From Streptosporangium lutulentum (GTDB lineage Bacteria > Actinomycetota > Actinomycetes > Streptosporangiales > Streptosporangiaceae), in assembly GCF_030811455.1 (NCBI RefSeq), contig NZ_JAUSQU010000001.1, positions 1,984,001 through 2,048,000 on the forward strand: a stretch of 64,000 nt of DNA, given 5' to 3'. Every line of letters starts with the position of its first letter. The stretch's first letter is position 1. Positions 33,769 to 42,144 of this stretch are shown here, in pieces. The translations under genes were made by a program, and so were the position numbers. The notes under the pieces are model-generated. The model was not told the DNA's origin. It worked only from the letters and a program-made list of their open reading frames with translations, and did not search any database.

Positions 33769-34383
33769 TTACGAGGCGTTCCCGGTCGCGAGGGCCTCAA
33801 GCATGTCCGCTCTGGCCGCGGCCGTCACCCGTGTCTGCTCATCGAGCCCGTCCCGGTCGCCGGTGGTTTGCGAACGGGCCCTCCGGATGCCGAGCGCACT
33901 CGCCTCCGCCTGGTATCGGCCGGTGGCGCGAGCCGCGGCCCGGCCTGAGCGGCGACGCGCGTCTCGCCTCCAGCGGCGGCGTTCTCCGAGGTTCGCGAGT
34001 GGTGTCACCTCTTCGGGCGCGATGAGGCCGTCGCGCGCGAGGGCCGGCAAGGCCGCGGCGACCATCTTCCCCTCGCGCTTGCGCAGTACGAGTGCCAGGA
34101 CCAGCGTCGCGAGGAACACCGGCACCATGACGGCTCCGTAGATCCTGTAGATCAGCAGCGGATCGCTTCCGGCGAGCCCCGCCCAATCCCATGCACCGTG
34201 CAGGATGATCGCGACGAGCAGGCCCACGAGGGCGAGTCCCGCGCGTGCGGCTCGGCTGCGCCTGCCCGCGGACGCCGCCGCGGCGACGCCGAGCCCGAAC
34301 ACGGCCACCATGAGCGGGTGGAAGAACGGCACCATCACCACGCGCAGGAAGAAGCCGGCCCCGAGCAGGGCGACGGCGTGCAC
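33769..34383 (-). pseudogene. Truncated PrsW-family membrane protein
   Basis: The frame encodes VHAVALLGAGFFLRVVMVPF, HPLMVAVFGLGVAAAASAG, ILHGAWDWAGL and a C-terminal cytoplasmic tail LANLGERRRWRRD with YQAEASAL, which matches the C-terminal half of PrsW-family intramembrane metalloproteases of actinomycetes. The N-terminal half with the conserved EE and other active-site residues is missing. Upstream sequence is unrelated, and the only candidate start (GTG 34383) has no ribosome site. I call it a 5'-truncated relic. Confidence 0.7.
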
Positions 34384-34540
34384 GTCAGACGTGTCCGACG
34401 AACCCGGCGCAGCTCGACGTGCTTGTGCGCATCTGGAAACAGCATGGCTGATCCGGGACCGTCCGCCTTGGGCGGCTGCCAGGGCCGGCCAGACGGCGGC
34501 CGGGCGACCACGCCGGTGATCGTGCGGACTCTGCCGCCGG

Positions 34541-35110
34541 TCAGGGCGTGGTCCGGCCTCGCAGCAGGGCGTCGAGGGAATCCACGATCCAGGACCAGGA
34601 TTCCTGCGGGTCGACGGCGGTGTGGCTGAAGCCCCCGGTCGTCTCCAGGCTGACATAGCCGTGGAAGACGCTGCCCAGCATCCGGACCGCGTGCGTCTGG
34701 TCCGGCTCCGTCAGGTCGTAGCCGCGCAGGATCGCCCGCGTCATCTGTGCGTGCCGCACCCCGGCGCCGGCCGCCGCCGTCTCGGGGTCGAGCCGGAGCC
34801 GGGCGGCGGCGTAGCGACCGGGGTGCTCCCGGGCGTAGTCGCGGTAGGCGTCCGCGAAGGCGGCCAAGGCGTCCTTGCCGGCACGCCCGGCCAGGGCGGC
34901 GGTCACCCGGTCGGCGAGTTCCTCCAGCGCGAACAGGGCGATCCTGGTCCTGAGGTCCTGGGAGTTCTTCAGGTGTGAGTACAGGCTCGCGACCTTGACG
35001 TCGAACCGCCTGGCGAGCACCGAGACGGTCACCTGGTCGAAGCCGATCTCGTCGGCCAGCTCCGCCCCCGCCCGGGTCAGGCGCTCCGGGGTCAGCCCTG
35101 CCCTGACCAT
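34541..35110 (-). CDS. TetR family regulator (TetR_C_33/WHG type)
   Basis: A 189-aa protein with the HTH FDQVTVSVLARRFDVKVASLYSHLKN at about residues 23-48 (given here as core VTVSVLARRFDVKVASLYSH) and a ligand domain with ESWSWIVDSLDALLRG at the end. ATG 35110 is preceded by GAGGAAGG. A perfect 11-base inverted repeat lies 33 bases upstream (35143-35169) and probably is its operator. The divergent target at that site is only a gene fragment, so the original regulated gene seems lost. Confidence 0.9.
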   Translation of the reverse strand: MVRAGLTPERLTRAGAELADEIGFDQVTVSVLARRFDVKVASLYSHLKNSQDLRTRIALFALEELADRVTAALAGRAGKDALAAFADAYRDYAREHPGRYAAARLRLDPETAAAGAGVRHAQMTRAILRGYDLTEPDQTHAVRMLGSVFHGYVSLETTGGFSHTAVDPQESWSWIVDSLDALLRGRTTP

Positions 35111-35142
35111 GGCCTTCCTCTCATCAAGGAAAGCCTATTATG

Positions 35143-35169
35143 CATTTGCCTAATAGTTTTAGGCAAATG
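35143..35169. promoter_or_regulatory. TetR operator, perfect palindrome
   Basis: Arms CATTTGCCTAA (35143-35153) and TTAGGCAAATG (35159-35169) with a five-base centre. The last three bases are the ATG of the plus-strand fragment, so that transcript would be leaderless. On the minus strand ATAATA at about 35137-35142 could be the tetR -10. Confidence 0.85.
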
Positions 35170-35262
35170 AGCCTGCCGTTCATGAAGCCACCGGCCGAGC
35201 GGGCCGGCGGTGCCGACGTCATCGAGCTGCCCCGTGCGCGGCGCCGCCTCCCGCCGCGTCGG
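35167..35262 (+). pseudogene. 5' fragment of the gene once divergent from TetR
   Basis: From ATG 35167 the frame reads MSLPFMKPPAERAGGADVIE and LPRARR before it turns into a compositionally biased arginine-rich run that overlaps the end of the convergent FAD monooxygenase (stop 35263). Family not recognised. The operator on its start codon suggests a genuine TetR-controlled gene whose 3' part was replaced when the monooxygenase arrived. Confidence 0.45.
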
Positions 35263-36831
35263 CTACGCCGCCGACTCGCCGATGGACGCGTTCGCGCCTT
35301 CCCCGGCGGGCGTGCCGAGCCAGGTGGACAGGGCCGCCTCCAGCGAGCCGGGGTCGGCGCCGACGGTGTCGGAGGCCCAGGCGACGAACCCGTCGGGCCG
35401 TACGAGCAGTCCGGCCGGCGCGGTCTCGTCGAGGACGGCCTCCGTGATCACCTTTATCCGGTCGCCGTAGCCGCCGGCCAGAGCCCGTAGTCCTCCCGAC
35501 GGGTCCAGCAGCAACGCCCTGCCCTCGTGCAGGTGGTCGGCGAGCCTGGACCCGTCGGCCAGTTCGAGGTCCGGCGCGCCGGCGCCGACCAGCGGGTGGT
35601 CGCCGTGAAGGTCGTAGCGCTGCCATACCCCGGAGATCTGCTTGGCGAAGTAGGTGGTCCCGGTGACGGTCTCCGTCAGTTCGGTCACCACCTCGCGAAG
35701 CGCCCTGGAGCGAGGGTCCGGGCGCATCAGCACGATCTGCGCGCGGGTCCAGTCCAGGACCCAGGCGCCGATCGGGTGCCGCTCGGTGGTGTAGGTGTCC
35801 AGCAGTCCTTCCGGGGCCCAGCCCCGTACGGTGGCCGCGAGCTTCCAGCCGAGGTTCACGGCGTCTCCCATGCCGAGGTTCAGGCCCTGCCCGCCGAAGG
35901 GCGAGTGGACGTGGGCCGCGTCGCCGGCCAGGAGCACCCTGCCCATCCGGTAGGTGGTGACCTGCCGGGCGTTGTCGGTGAACCGGGTCGCGGTCTTCAC
36001 CTCGGTGACGACGACGTCGGTCCCGCTGACGTTCCGGATCGACGCCTGCAGCTCCTCGGCGGTGACGGCGGCGTCCCGGTCGGCGGGCACGCCGCCGAAC
36101 TCCACGGTGAGGACGCGGCCCGGCAGCGGGCCGTGGGCGTAGACGCCGGTGGCCGTGGCGTGCCAGCCCGTCTTCAGGGCTTCCGAACCCTCCATCTCCA
36201 CCATCGCCTGGTGCGCGTTGATCTCCGGCTCGGTGCCGGGGAAGTCGAAGCCGGTGAGCTTGCGGACCGTGCTCCTGCCTCCGTCGCAGCCCACCAGCCA
36301 GCGCCCGCGGATCTCCTCCCCGCCCGCCGTCACCGTCACCCCGTCGGCGTCGGCCTTCAGGCCGGTCAGCTCCACGCCCCGGCGGATCTCGACCCCGAGT
36401 TTCACGGCGCGATCGGCGAGGATCCCCTCAAGCTGCTGCTGGGTGACCATGCCGATCAGGTCGGCGGGGCCGTGCCCGGCGAGCTCGGGGTCGGACGTGT
36501 CAAGCCGGTCGGCGCTGAGCATGATCCCGGCGAAGTGGCCGGCGAACCTCGGCGGCGCCTTGGCGGGCCCCCCGTCCGGGAACCGCTGCCGCATGAACGT
36601 GGCGAACTGCTCCATGTTGCGATCCTGCGCCTCCCGCAGCTCGGGCAGCATGCCGCGCCGGTAGAGCGCCTCCACGCTGGGGGTGTTCAGCGAGCCGGCC
36701 TTGATGGTGGGGTCCATCTCCGTCAGCCGCTCCAGCACCACGACCGAGGCTCCACCGATCAGCAGCTCGCAGGCCAGCATCAGGCCGACCGGTCCGCCCC
36801 CCGCCACCACCACGTCGACGTCGTATGACAT
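35263..36831 (-). CDS. FAD-dependent aromatic monooxygenase (PheA/TfdB, Rox-like)
   Basis: A 522-aa class A flavoprotein: FAD dinucleotide fold VVVAGGGPVGLMLACELL at residues 7-24, the DG motif VGCDGGRSTVRKL, and the GD motif GRVLLAGDAAHVHSPFGGQG. The C-terminal thioredoxin-like domain ends with LLVRPDGFVAWA. Such enzymes hydroxylate phenolic or polyketide rings using NAD(P)H and O2; relatives inactivate rifamycin or tailor aromatic antibiotics. ATG 36831 has GGAGGAG upstream. A TetR gene diverges from it across an AT-rich 77-bp gap and probably controls it. Confidence 0.92.
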   Translation of the reverse strand: MSYDVDVVVAGGGPVGLMLACELLIGGASVVVLERLTEMDPTIKAGSLNTPSVEALYRRGMLPELREAQDRNMEQFATFMRQRFPDGGPAKAPPRFAGHFAGIMLSADRLDTSDPELAGHGPADLIGMVTQQQLEGILADRAVKLGVEIRRGVELTGLKADADGVTVTAGGEEIRGRWLVGCDGGRSTVRKLTGFDFPGTEPEINAHQAMVEMEGSEALKTGWHATATGVYAHGPLPGRVLTVEFGGVPADRDAAVTAEELQASIRNVSGTDVVVTEVKTATRFTDNARQVTTYRMGRVLLAGDAAHVHSPFGGQGLNLGMGDAVNLGWKLAATVRGWAPEGLLDTYTTERHPIGAWVLDWTRAQIVLMRPDPRSRALREVVTELTETVTGTTYFAKQISGVWQRYDLHGDHPLVGAGAPDLELADGSRLADHLHEGRALLLDPSGGLRALAGGYGDRIKVITEAVLDETAPAGLLVRPDGFVAWASDTVGADPGSLEAALSTWLGTPAGEGANASIGESAA

Positions 36832-36908
36832 GTCACTCCTCCGGAAAATATGTACCGCCGCTAGAAATTTACTTCAGCTATAAATTTTTATCAACTATAG
36901 TAAGTTCC
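36832..36908. promoter_or_regulatory. AT-rich divergent promoter of monooxygenase and TetR
   Basis: This 77-bp gap is markedly AT-rich. TATAGT at 36896-36901 is a -10 placed so that transcription would start at about the GTG 36909, giving a leaderless tetR mRNA. The palindromic ACTATAGT lies on top of it. On the other strand CATATT-like sequence precedes the monooxygenase Shine-Dalgarno. Confidence 0.6.
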
Positions 36909-37535
36909 GTGAGTGACGAGCTTGGGCTTCGTGAGCGGAAGAAGCGGCAGACCCGCCAGTTGATCTCGGACGTGGCCTCCAGCCTCTTCGTCCAGCGCGG
37001 CTTCGACAACGTCGCGGTCGCGGAGGTGGCCGAGGCGGCCAACATCTCGACGAAGACGGTCTTCAACTACTTCCAGAGGAAGGAAGATCTCTTCTTCGAC
37101 CGGTTCCCGCAGGCCGTCGATCTGATCAGCTGGGCGGTCCGCGAGCGTCCCCCGGGGGAGTCACCGCTGGCCGCCCTGCGGCGTCTGGCCCTGGAATTGC
37201 TGAAGCAGCGCCATCCACTGGGCGGGGTCGGCGACCGCTACCGGTTCTTCTGGCAGGTGGTGCTGGACTCTCCGGCGCTTCAGGCCAGGGCCAGGGAGTT
37301 CGCCGAAGAAGTGGAGGTCCTGCTCGGCGCGCTGTTCGCGGAGGCGGCCGGAGCCGATCCCGACGATCCGTGGTGCCGGCTGACGGCGGCCCTGGTCGTC
37401 ACGGCCTACCGTACGGCCTACGTCGTCGCCGCCCAGAGGATCCTCGCCGGTGAACACGCGGACGACGTCGTCGACGACCACATCCTGCTGCTGAACCGCT
37501 CCTTCGACGCCCTGGAACGGGCGCTGGCCTCCTAG
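36909..37535 (+). CDS. TetR family regulator
   Basis: A 208-aa protein from GTG 36909 (MSDELGLRERKKRQTRQ). HTH: VAVAEVAEAANISTKTVFNY with FQRKEDLFF after it. No Shine-Dalgarno; the position of the -10 TATAGT indicates a leaderless transcript. It diverges from the FAD monooxygenase gene and is likely its repressor, with a phenolic or antibiotic-like inducer. Confidence 0.9.
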   Translation: MSDELGLRERKKRQTRQLISDVASSLFVQRGFDNVAVAEVAEAANISTKTVFNYFQRKEDLFFDRFPQAVDLISWAVRERPPGESPLAALRRLALELLKQRHPLGGVGDRYRFFWQVVLDSPALQARAREFAEEVEVLLGALFAEAAGADPDDPWCRLTAALVVTAYRTAYVVAAQRILAGEHADDVVDDHILLLNRSFDALERALAS

Positions 37536-37642
37536 GGACCCCCGCTCGCGCGGCAATCGGTGAATCCCGGCGATCCGGCTCCGCCCGCGTTGTCGCGGAC
37601 CGGTGGATGTCGCGTCCGGAACCGGTTTGAGAGGCTGTAGTC

Positions 37643-38170
37643 ATGACCGTACCGACGCCCCGACGCCTGATCGTGCTGCGGCACGCCAAGTCCGCCTGGC
37701 CGGATGTGAACGACTTCGAGCGGCCGCTCGCCCCGCGTGGACGCCGCGACGCCCCCGCGGCCGGGCACTGGCTACGGGATTCCGGCTGCCTGCCCGATCA
37801 CGTCGTCTGCTCGCCGGCCCGCCGTACCCGCCAGACGTGGGACCTCGTCGCCCAGGAACTGGGCGCCACGCCGCCGATCCTCTACGACGAGCGGGTGTAC
37901 GGCGCGAGCGTGCACGTGCTGCTCGACGTCGTGCGCGAGGTGGCGGAGCCGGTGCGGACCCTGCTGCTGATCGGGCACAACCCGGGTCTGCAGGAGCTGA
38001 CGCTGGCACTGGCCGGTGAGGCGGCCGGCGACGCGATCGAGCGGGTGGAGGAGAAGTTCCCGACCTCCGCGATCGCCGTGCTGACGTTCGAGGGATCCTG
38101 GCCGGAACTCGCCCCGGCCTCCGCCCTGCTGACCGACCTCGCCGTCCCGCGCGGAAAGAAGAAATCCTGA
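37643..38170 (+). CDS. Histidine phosphatase, SixA type
   Basis: A 175-aa protein with the RHG-type signature LIVLRHAKSAWPD (catalytic His at residue 14), the second conserved region CSPARRTRQTW and the C-terminal catalytic LIGHNPGLQEL. This pattern is that of SixA phosphohistidine phosphatases, which remove phosphate from histidine in phosphotransfer proteins; in actinomycetes the target is unknown. Single gene, 107 bases after the TetR gene. Confidence 0.9.
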   Translation: MTVPTPRRLIVLRHAKSAWPDVNDFERPLAPRGRRDAPAAGHWLRDSGCLPDHVVCSPARRTRQTWDLVAQELGATPPILYDERVYGASVHVLLDVVREVAEPVRTLLLIGHNPGLQELTLALAGEAAGDAIERVEEKFPTSAIAVLTFEGSWPELAPASALLTDLAVPRGKKKS

Positions 38171-38722
38171 AACCACCGATCGCCGGTCATTCCGGTTCGC
38201 CCATGAGGCAGGGCGGACCGGGCCGAGGCGGTCGACGGGCTGTCCACGGGAAGGCGCCGAAAAGTGGCCATCGCCTGAGCCGGAGAGATCGCGCGAATCG
38301 CTTGTCTCCATTTCTGGAGATTCGAACCCGCCCTTATACGCTGCGAAGTCAGCAAAAGCGGCTTCTATGATATTCCTCGCGTCCCACCACTAAACAGCAT
38401 TACTCGGATTGCTGGTTTCGAATGGCGACCACCGCGGGAAAGATCATTCCTGCCCTACGTCATTGCGGGTATTCGTGCTGGTCAGAAGTCATGCGATCGA
38501 AGAATTCGTTCGATTTGATCAAGACTATTGTGCTGGTCGAGTCGAGCGTGTCCGCTCGGCGGCACGGTCATATTTCCTTTATATCTGGGAACGGCTGTCA
38601 GATTTATATCTCCCGCATGTCGGACGGCGATGAAGAGCGCGCCTATTAGTAGGGTCGAAGGCAATGGCGCATCATCGGCAATGCGTCTGGACGGAGCAAT
38701 ACTAAAAGAAAAGGACGGCTTT
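38171..38722. other. AT-enriched intergenic region before the DUF3494-collagen gene
   Basis: About 550 bases, clearly lower in GC than the flanks. A 75-codon frame at 38422-38649 exists but has no recognisable product. A TCGAA-N7-TTCGA repeat lies at about 38496-38512. The region may hold the promoter and a long leader of the downstream secreted protein, or mark foreign DNA. Confidence 0.45.
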
Positions 38723-40225
38723 ATGATAGACGCCACTCGCTCTCGCGTAGTGCCGCGAATTGTCAAGCGTTCCTGGCTGGCGGGAGCTCTCACAGCCACG
38801 GTCGCGATGGGAGCCCTCGTCGCGACGCCACACACCGCGAGCGCGGCGGCGAAGGCGCCGGTGCCGGTGGCGCTCGGCACGGCTGCGGACTTCGCGGTTC
38901 TGGCTGGGAAAGCGGCCATAAGCACCGGCACCACCGTCGTCACCGGGGATCTCGGAGTGAGTCCCGGTTCGGCGGTCAGCGGCTTCCCTCCCGGTACCGT
39001 GAGCGGAACCACGCACACGGCCGACGCCGCCGCCGCGCAGGCCCAGGTCGACCTGGCCACCGCCTACAACGCCGCCGCCACCCAGGCTCCTGCCGCCACG
39101 GTGCCGACGCAGCTCGGCGGGACCACCTTGGGGCCGGGCATCTACAAGTCCACCGCCGGCACCTTCCAGATCAACGGGAACCTGACGCTCGACGCCCAGG
39201 GAGACCCCAACGCGGTCTTCATCTTCCAGACGACCTCCAGCCTCAGCACCGGAACCGCCAGCACGGTGACCCTCACCGGAGGCGCCCAAGAGTGCAATGT
39301 CTTCTGGAAGGTCGGCAGTTCGGCCGCTCTGGGAACGAACTCCGATTTCATCGGAAACATCCTCGCGTTGAACTCGGTCTCCACGGGCAACGGCACGACC
39401 GTGCAGGGTCGTGTCCTGGCCCGTACCGGCATCGTCACCCTGAACAAGAGCAGCGTCACACCGTCCGCCTGCCAGACCCCGCCGGGCACCGTGCAGGCCG
39501 CGCCGGGCACTGTGGAGGCCGCGCCGGGCGTCCCACCGATCGCGCCGTGCGTCCTGGTGCAGGGAGGTCCGTTCGCCTTCGGCATGCCGGTGGACATCTT
39601 GAGCATGGCCGTTCCCCCCGGATCGGTGGCCTACTTCGCCACCGGACCGCTTCTGGGAGCGCCCCAGTTCGGCACCGTCGGCCAGGTCGGCCCGACCGCC
39701 GCGGACCCCTGTGAGGGGATGGGCCAGCTCCCCGTCACCCCGGGCGCTCCGGGTGGCCCGGGTGCTCCGGGTGCCCCTGGCGCTCCGGGTGCTCCGGGTG
39801 CTCCGGGTGCTCCGGGTGCCCCTGGCGCTCCGGGTGTCCCTGGTGCCCCTGGCGCTCCGGGTGCTCCCGCCGCTCCTGGTTCTCCGGGCGCTCCGGATGC
39901 TCCTGGTTCCCCGGCTGCTCCGAGCGTTCCGGGTGCTCCGGGTGCTCCGAGCGTTCCGGCTGCTTCGAGCGGTCCAGGTGCTCCTGGTGCTCCGGGTGCG
40001 GGTACGCCGGGCGTGGACGCTCCGGGCGCCGGTACGGGAACTCCGGTCGCGGCGGCCTCGAACACGGCGGCCTCGAACACGGCTGTTCCGGGCGCGGTCG
40101 TCCAGAACGAGGGCGTGGGCCTCTACCCCCAGGGGATGGGCATGGCCGATCTGGGTTTCGGCGTCTCACCGATGGCGACCGGGGGCGTCGTCATCTACGG
40201 CTCGTGCACGCCGTGGGTGTGCTGA
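38723..40225 (+). CDS. Secreted DUF3494 (ice-binding-like) protein with collagen-like Gly-Ala-Pro tract
   Basis: A 500-aa protein from ATG 38723 (AAGGA seven bases upstream). Residues 1-42 are a long signal peptide ending TASAAA. Residues about 48-250 form a DUF3494 beta-helix: [41 protein letters not shown] and [20 protein letters not shown], as in ice-binding proteins and bacterial adhesins. A region with one proline-rich stretch follows, then about 100 residues of PGA/PGAP triplets (340-440), and a C-terminal domain ending [12 protein letters not shown]. No sortase signal or membrane anchor is seen. A surface-exposed rod or adhesin is inferred. Confidence 0.85.
   Translation: MIDATRSRVVPRIVKRSWLAGALTATVAMGALVATPHTASAAAKAPVPVALGTAADFAVLAGKAAISTGTTVVTGDLGVSPGSAVSGFPPGTVSGTTHTADAAAAQAQVDLATAYNAAATQAPAATVPTQLGGTTLGPGIYKSTAGTFQINGNLTLDAQGDPNAVFIFQTTSSLSTGTASTVTLTGGAQECNVFWKVGSSAALGTNSDFIGNILALNSVSTGNGTTVQGRVLARTGIVTLNKSSVTPSACQTPPGTVQAAPGTVEAAPGVPPIAPCVLVQGGPFAFGMPVDILSMAVPPGSVAYFATGPLLGAPQFGTVGQVGPTAADPCEGMGQLPVTPGAPGGPGAPGAPGAPGAPGAPGAPGAPGAPGVPGAPGAPGAPAAPGSPGAPDAPGSPAAPSVPGAPGAPSVPAASSGPGAPGAPGAGTPGVDAPGAGTGTPVAAASNTAASNTAVPGAVVQNEGVGLYPQGMGMADLGFGVSPMATGGVVIYGSCTPWVC
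39740..40044 (+). repeat. In-gene tandem repeat coding for collagen-like triplets
   Basis: Repeats of GGTGCTCCG and variants (Gly-Ala-Pro) inside the DUF3494 gene. Early units are nearly identical, later ones have diverged ([12 protein letters not shown]). Length variation between strains is likely through slippage. Confidence 0.9.
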
Positions 40226-40705
40226 TAAAACAATGCGTCGGTGCTGGACCCCGGACTACGGAGGCGCTCCGCATGGGGCCTCCGATAAGAGGCGGGCCTG
40301 ACCCACATGGGCGGATGCCGAGCCTTCTTCATCGGACTCCTTGATTCCGGAACGCCTCAAGGCGTGGGGAAGAATCCGATGCTCCCGACCGTGCCGATAC
40401 CGTCGGGGGCACGTTTCCTGGCATGACCCCACCGTTGATGTCCTTTCCATGACCTCACCGCTGGGGAGAACCGACCGCTCCTTACCGCTCGCCGATGTCC
40501 CACATGGTGCTCCTGGCCGTGCGGGACATCGGCTTTCGGCTTTCCCGGGCCGGGACGGACGCGTGGATCGGGCCGGCCGGACGATCGACGCGCCGAGGCG
40601 TGATTCGCCGGCGCGGTGGCCGTCCGCCTGCGAGGACGGCGGGAGAGGCACGTTCTGGCACGTGGACGCCGGAGCATCCGCCACACTTGTAGAGGAGGAG
40701 GAATC
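40226..40705. other. Intergenic region
   Basis: No gene recognised on either strand; the open frames here lack ribosome sites and family features. A weak inverted repeat CGGAGGC (40259-40265) / GCCTCCG (40278-40284) may terminate the DUF3494 transcript. Confidence 0.4.
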
Positions 40706-41821
40706 GTGACAGAACTGCCAGTTGATCCCTTGTGGAACACCGTGAAGAACTACGACTGGGGATCGCGTACGGCCATCGCCACGCTGACGGGGCGCCCCGC
40801 TCCCACGGAACTGCCCGAGGCCGAGATGTGGCTCGGCGCTCACTCGTCCGGATCCTCGTCGCTGGTGCGGCAGGGAACGCGGCGCACGCTCGCCGAAACG
40901 GTGGCCGCCGACCCGCTGACAGAGCTGGGGCGCTCGACCGCCGAGCGGTTCGGCTCGCGCCTGCCGTACCTGTTGAAGCTGATCGCCGTGGACCTGCCGC
41001 TGTCGTTGCAGGTTCACCCGTCGCGGGAGCAGGCGGAGGAGGGGTTCGCGAGGGGGGCTTACGTCGACCCGTTCTCCAAGCCCGAACTGATCTGCGCGCT
41101 GACGCCGTTCACGGCGCTGGCCGGCTTCCGCGCGCCACGCCGGGCGGCGGAACTTCTGGAAGAGCTGGGTGTGCCGGAGCTCCGGCCGGTCGTCGCGCTG
41201 CTCGCCGGGGAGGAGACCACGGCCGCTCTGCGAGTGCTCGTGGAGTGGCCGGCGGATTCCAGGCGTGAGCTCGTCGCCTCGATCGTGCGAGGCGCGGAGG
41301 CCGCGGGCGGCCCCGACCACGCGCTGGTCGTACGGCTGGCGGATCTCCACCCCGAGGACCCGGCCTGCCTGGCGCCGTTGCTGCTGGAGCGGTACGAGCT
41401 GGAGCCGGGTGAGGCGATCTTCCTCGGCGCGGGAGTTCTCCACTGCTACCTGAGCGGGTTCGGCGTGGAGATCATGAGCGGCTCGGACAACGTGCTGCGC
41501 GCCGGGCTGACCAGCAAGCCGATCGAGGTGGAGGAGCTGCTTCGGGTGACGGTCCCCACCGCGTCGCCCCTGCGGGTCGAGCCGGTGAAGAACGTCTACC
41601 GCACGCCCGCGCCGGAGTTCGGCCTGGGCAGCGTCAGCCCCGGCCCGGGCTTCCTGCTGGAGGGAGGCGTGCCACGCATCCTGCTGTGCACGTGGGGAGA
41701 GGTCGAGGCCGGAGGGCGGACCCTGCGCCAGGGGGAGTCCGCTTTCGTCTCCGCCGCGGCCGGGCCCATCGAGCTGCGCGGATCCGGGACGGTCTTCTGG
41801 GCGGAGCCCGGACAGGAGTAG
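40706..41821 (+). CDS. manA: Mannose-6-phosphate isomerase, class I
   Basis: A 371-aa enzyme from GTG 40706 (GGAGGAGG six bases upstream). Zinc ligands and active site are visible: LSLQVHPS (Gln, His), SKPELI (Glu), GVLHCYL (His) and SGSDNVLRAGLTSKP with the catalytic Arg. It interconverts mannose 6-phosphate and fructose 6-phosphate, linking mannose use and GDP-mannose synthesis to glycolysis. Single gene, followed by a strong hairpin. Other manA-linked genes (manB, manC) are not in the window. Confidence 0.95.
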   Translation: MTELPVDPLWNTVKNYDWGSRTAIATLTGRPAPTELPEAEMWLGAHSSGSSSLVRQGTRRTLAETVAADPLTELGRSTAERFGSRLPYLLKLIAVDLPLSLQVHPSREQAEEGFARGAYVDPFSKPELICALTPFTALAGFRAPRRAAELLEELGVPELRPVVALLAGEETTAALRVLVEWPADSRRELVASIVRGAEAAGGPDHALVVRLADLHPEDPACLAPLLLERYELEPGEAIFLGAGVLHCYLSGFGVEIMSGSDNVLRAGLTSKPIEVEELLRVTVPTASPLRVEPVKNVYRTPAPEFGLGSVSPGPGFLLEGGVPRILLCTWGEVEAGGRTLRQGESAFVSAAAGPIELRGSGTVFWAEPGQE

Positions 41822-41847
41822 TCGGCAAGCGGTACGTGGACGACATG

Positions 41848-41883
41848 TCAGGCGGTGCGGCTCGCGTGAGCCGCACCGCCTGA
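41848..41883 (+). terminator. Hairpin terminator of manA (16-bp stem)
   Basis: Perfect arms TCAGGCGGTGCGGCTC (41848-41863) and GAGCCGCACCGCCTGA (41868-41883) around the loop GCGT, 27 bases after the manA stop. Confidence 0.92.
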
Positions 41884-42144
41884 CGCGTGTCGGAGCGGCT
41901 CGGCGCCGGTCCCCGAGCTCGCTTTCGAAGGTGTCGTCCGTTCATCGCACGCTTCGGTCCACTGAGCGCGGCGTCACCCGTGAGCCGATGTCCGGAGGTT
42001 CGTGGAGAGCGCAGGATCAGGGTCGTGATCGGGTCTTCGGCGTCCGAATGACCCGCTAGATTGATCATGATATTTCGCGCTTTTGCACTAGCATCTACGA
42101 TGATCAGTTAGCGAATCGGTAGACGATCCAGTGGGAGACGGGCC

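Noticed and set aside
38315-38330. Sequence like a tRNA T-loop (GAGATTCGAACCC on the plus strand).
   Set aside because: The flanking bases do not pair into a T-stem or acceptor stem on either strand, and no D or anticodon arm is present; treated as chance.
38422-38649. 75-codon frame before the DUF3494-collagen gene.
   Set aside because: No ribosome site, no family likeness and no GC3 bias typical of genes here.
40256-40740. Possible gene in the gap before manA (frames on both strands).
   Set aside because: None has a start with a ribosome site or recognisable features; composition fits shadow frames.
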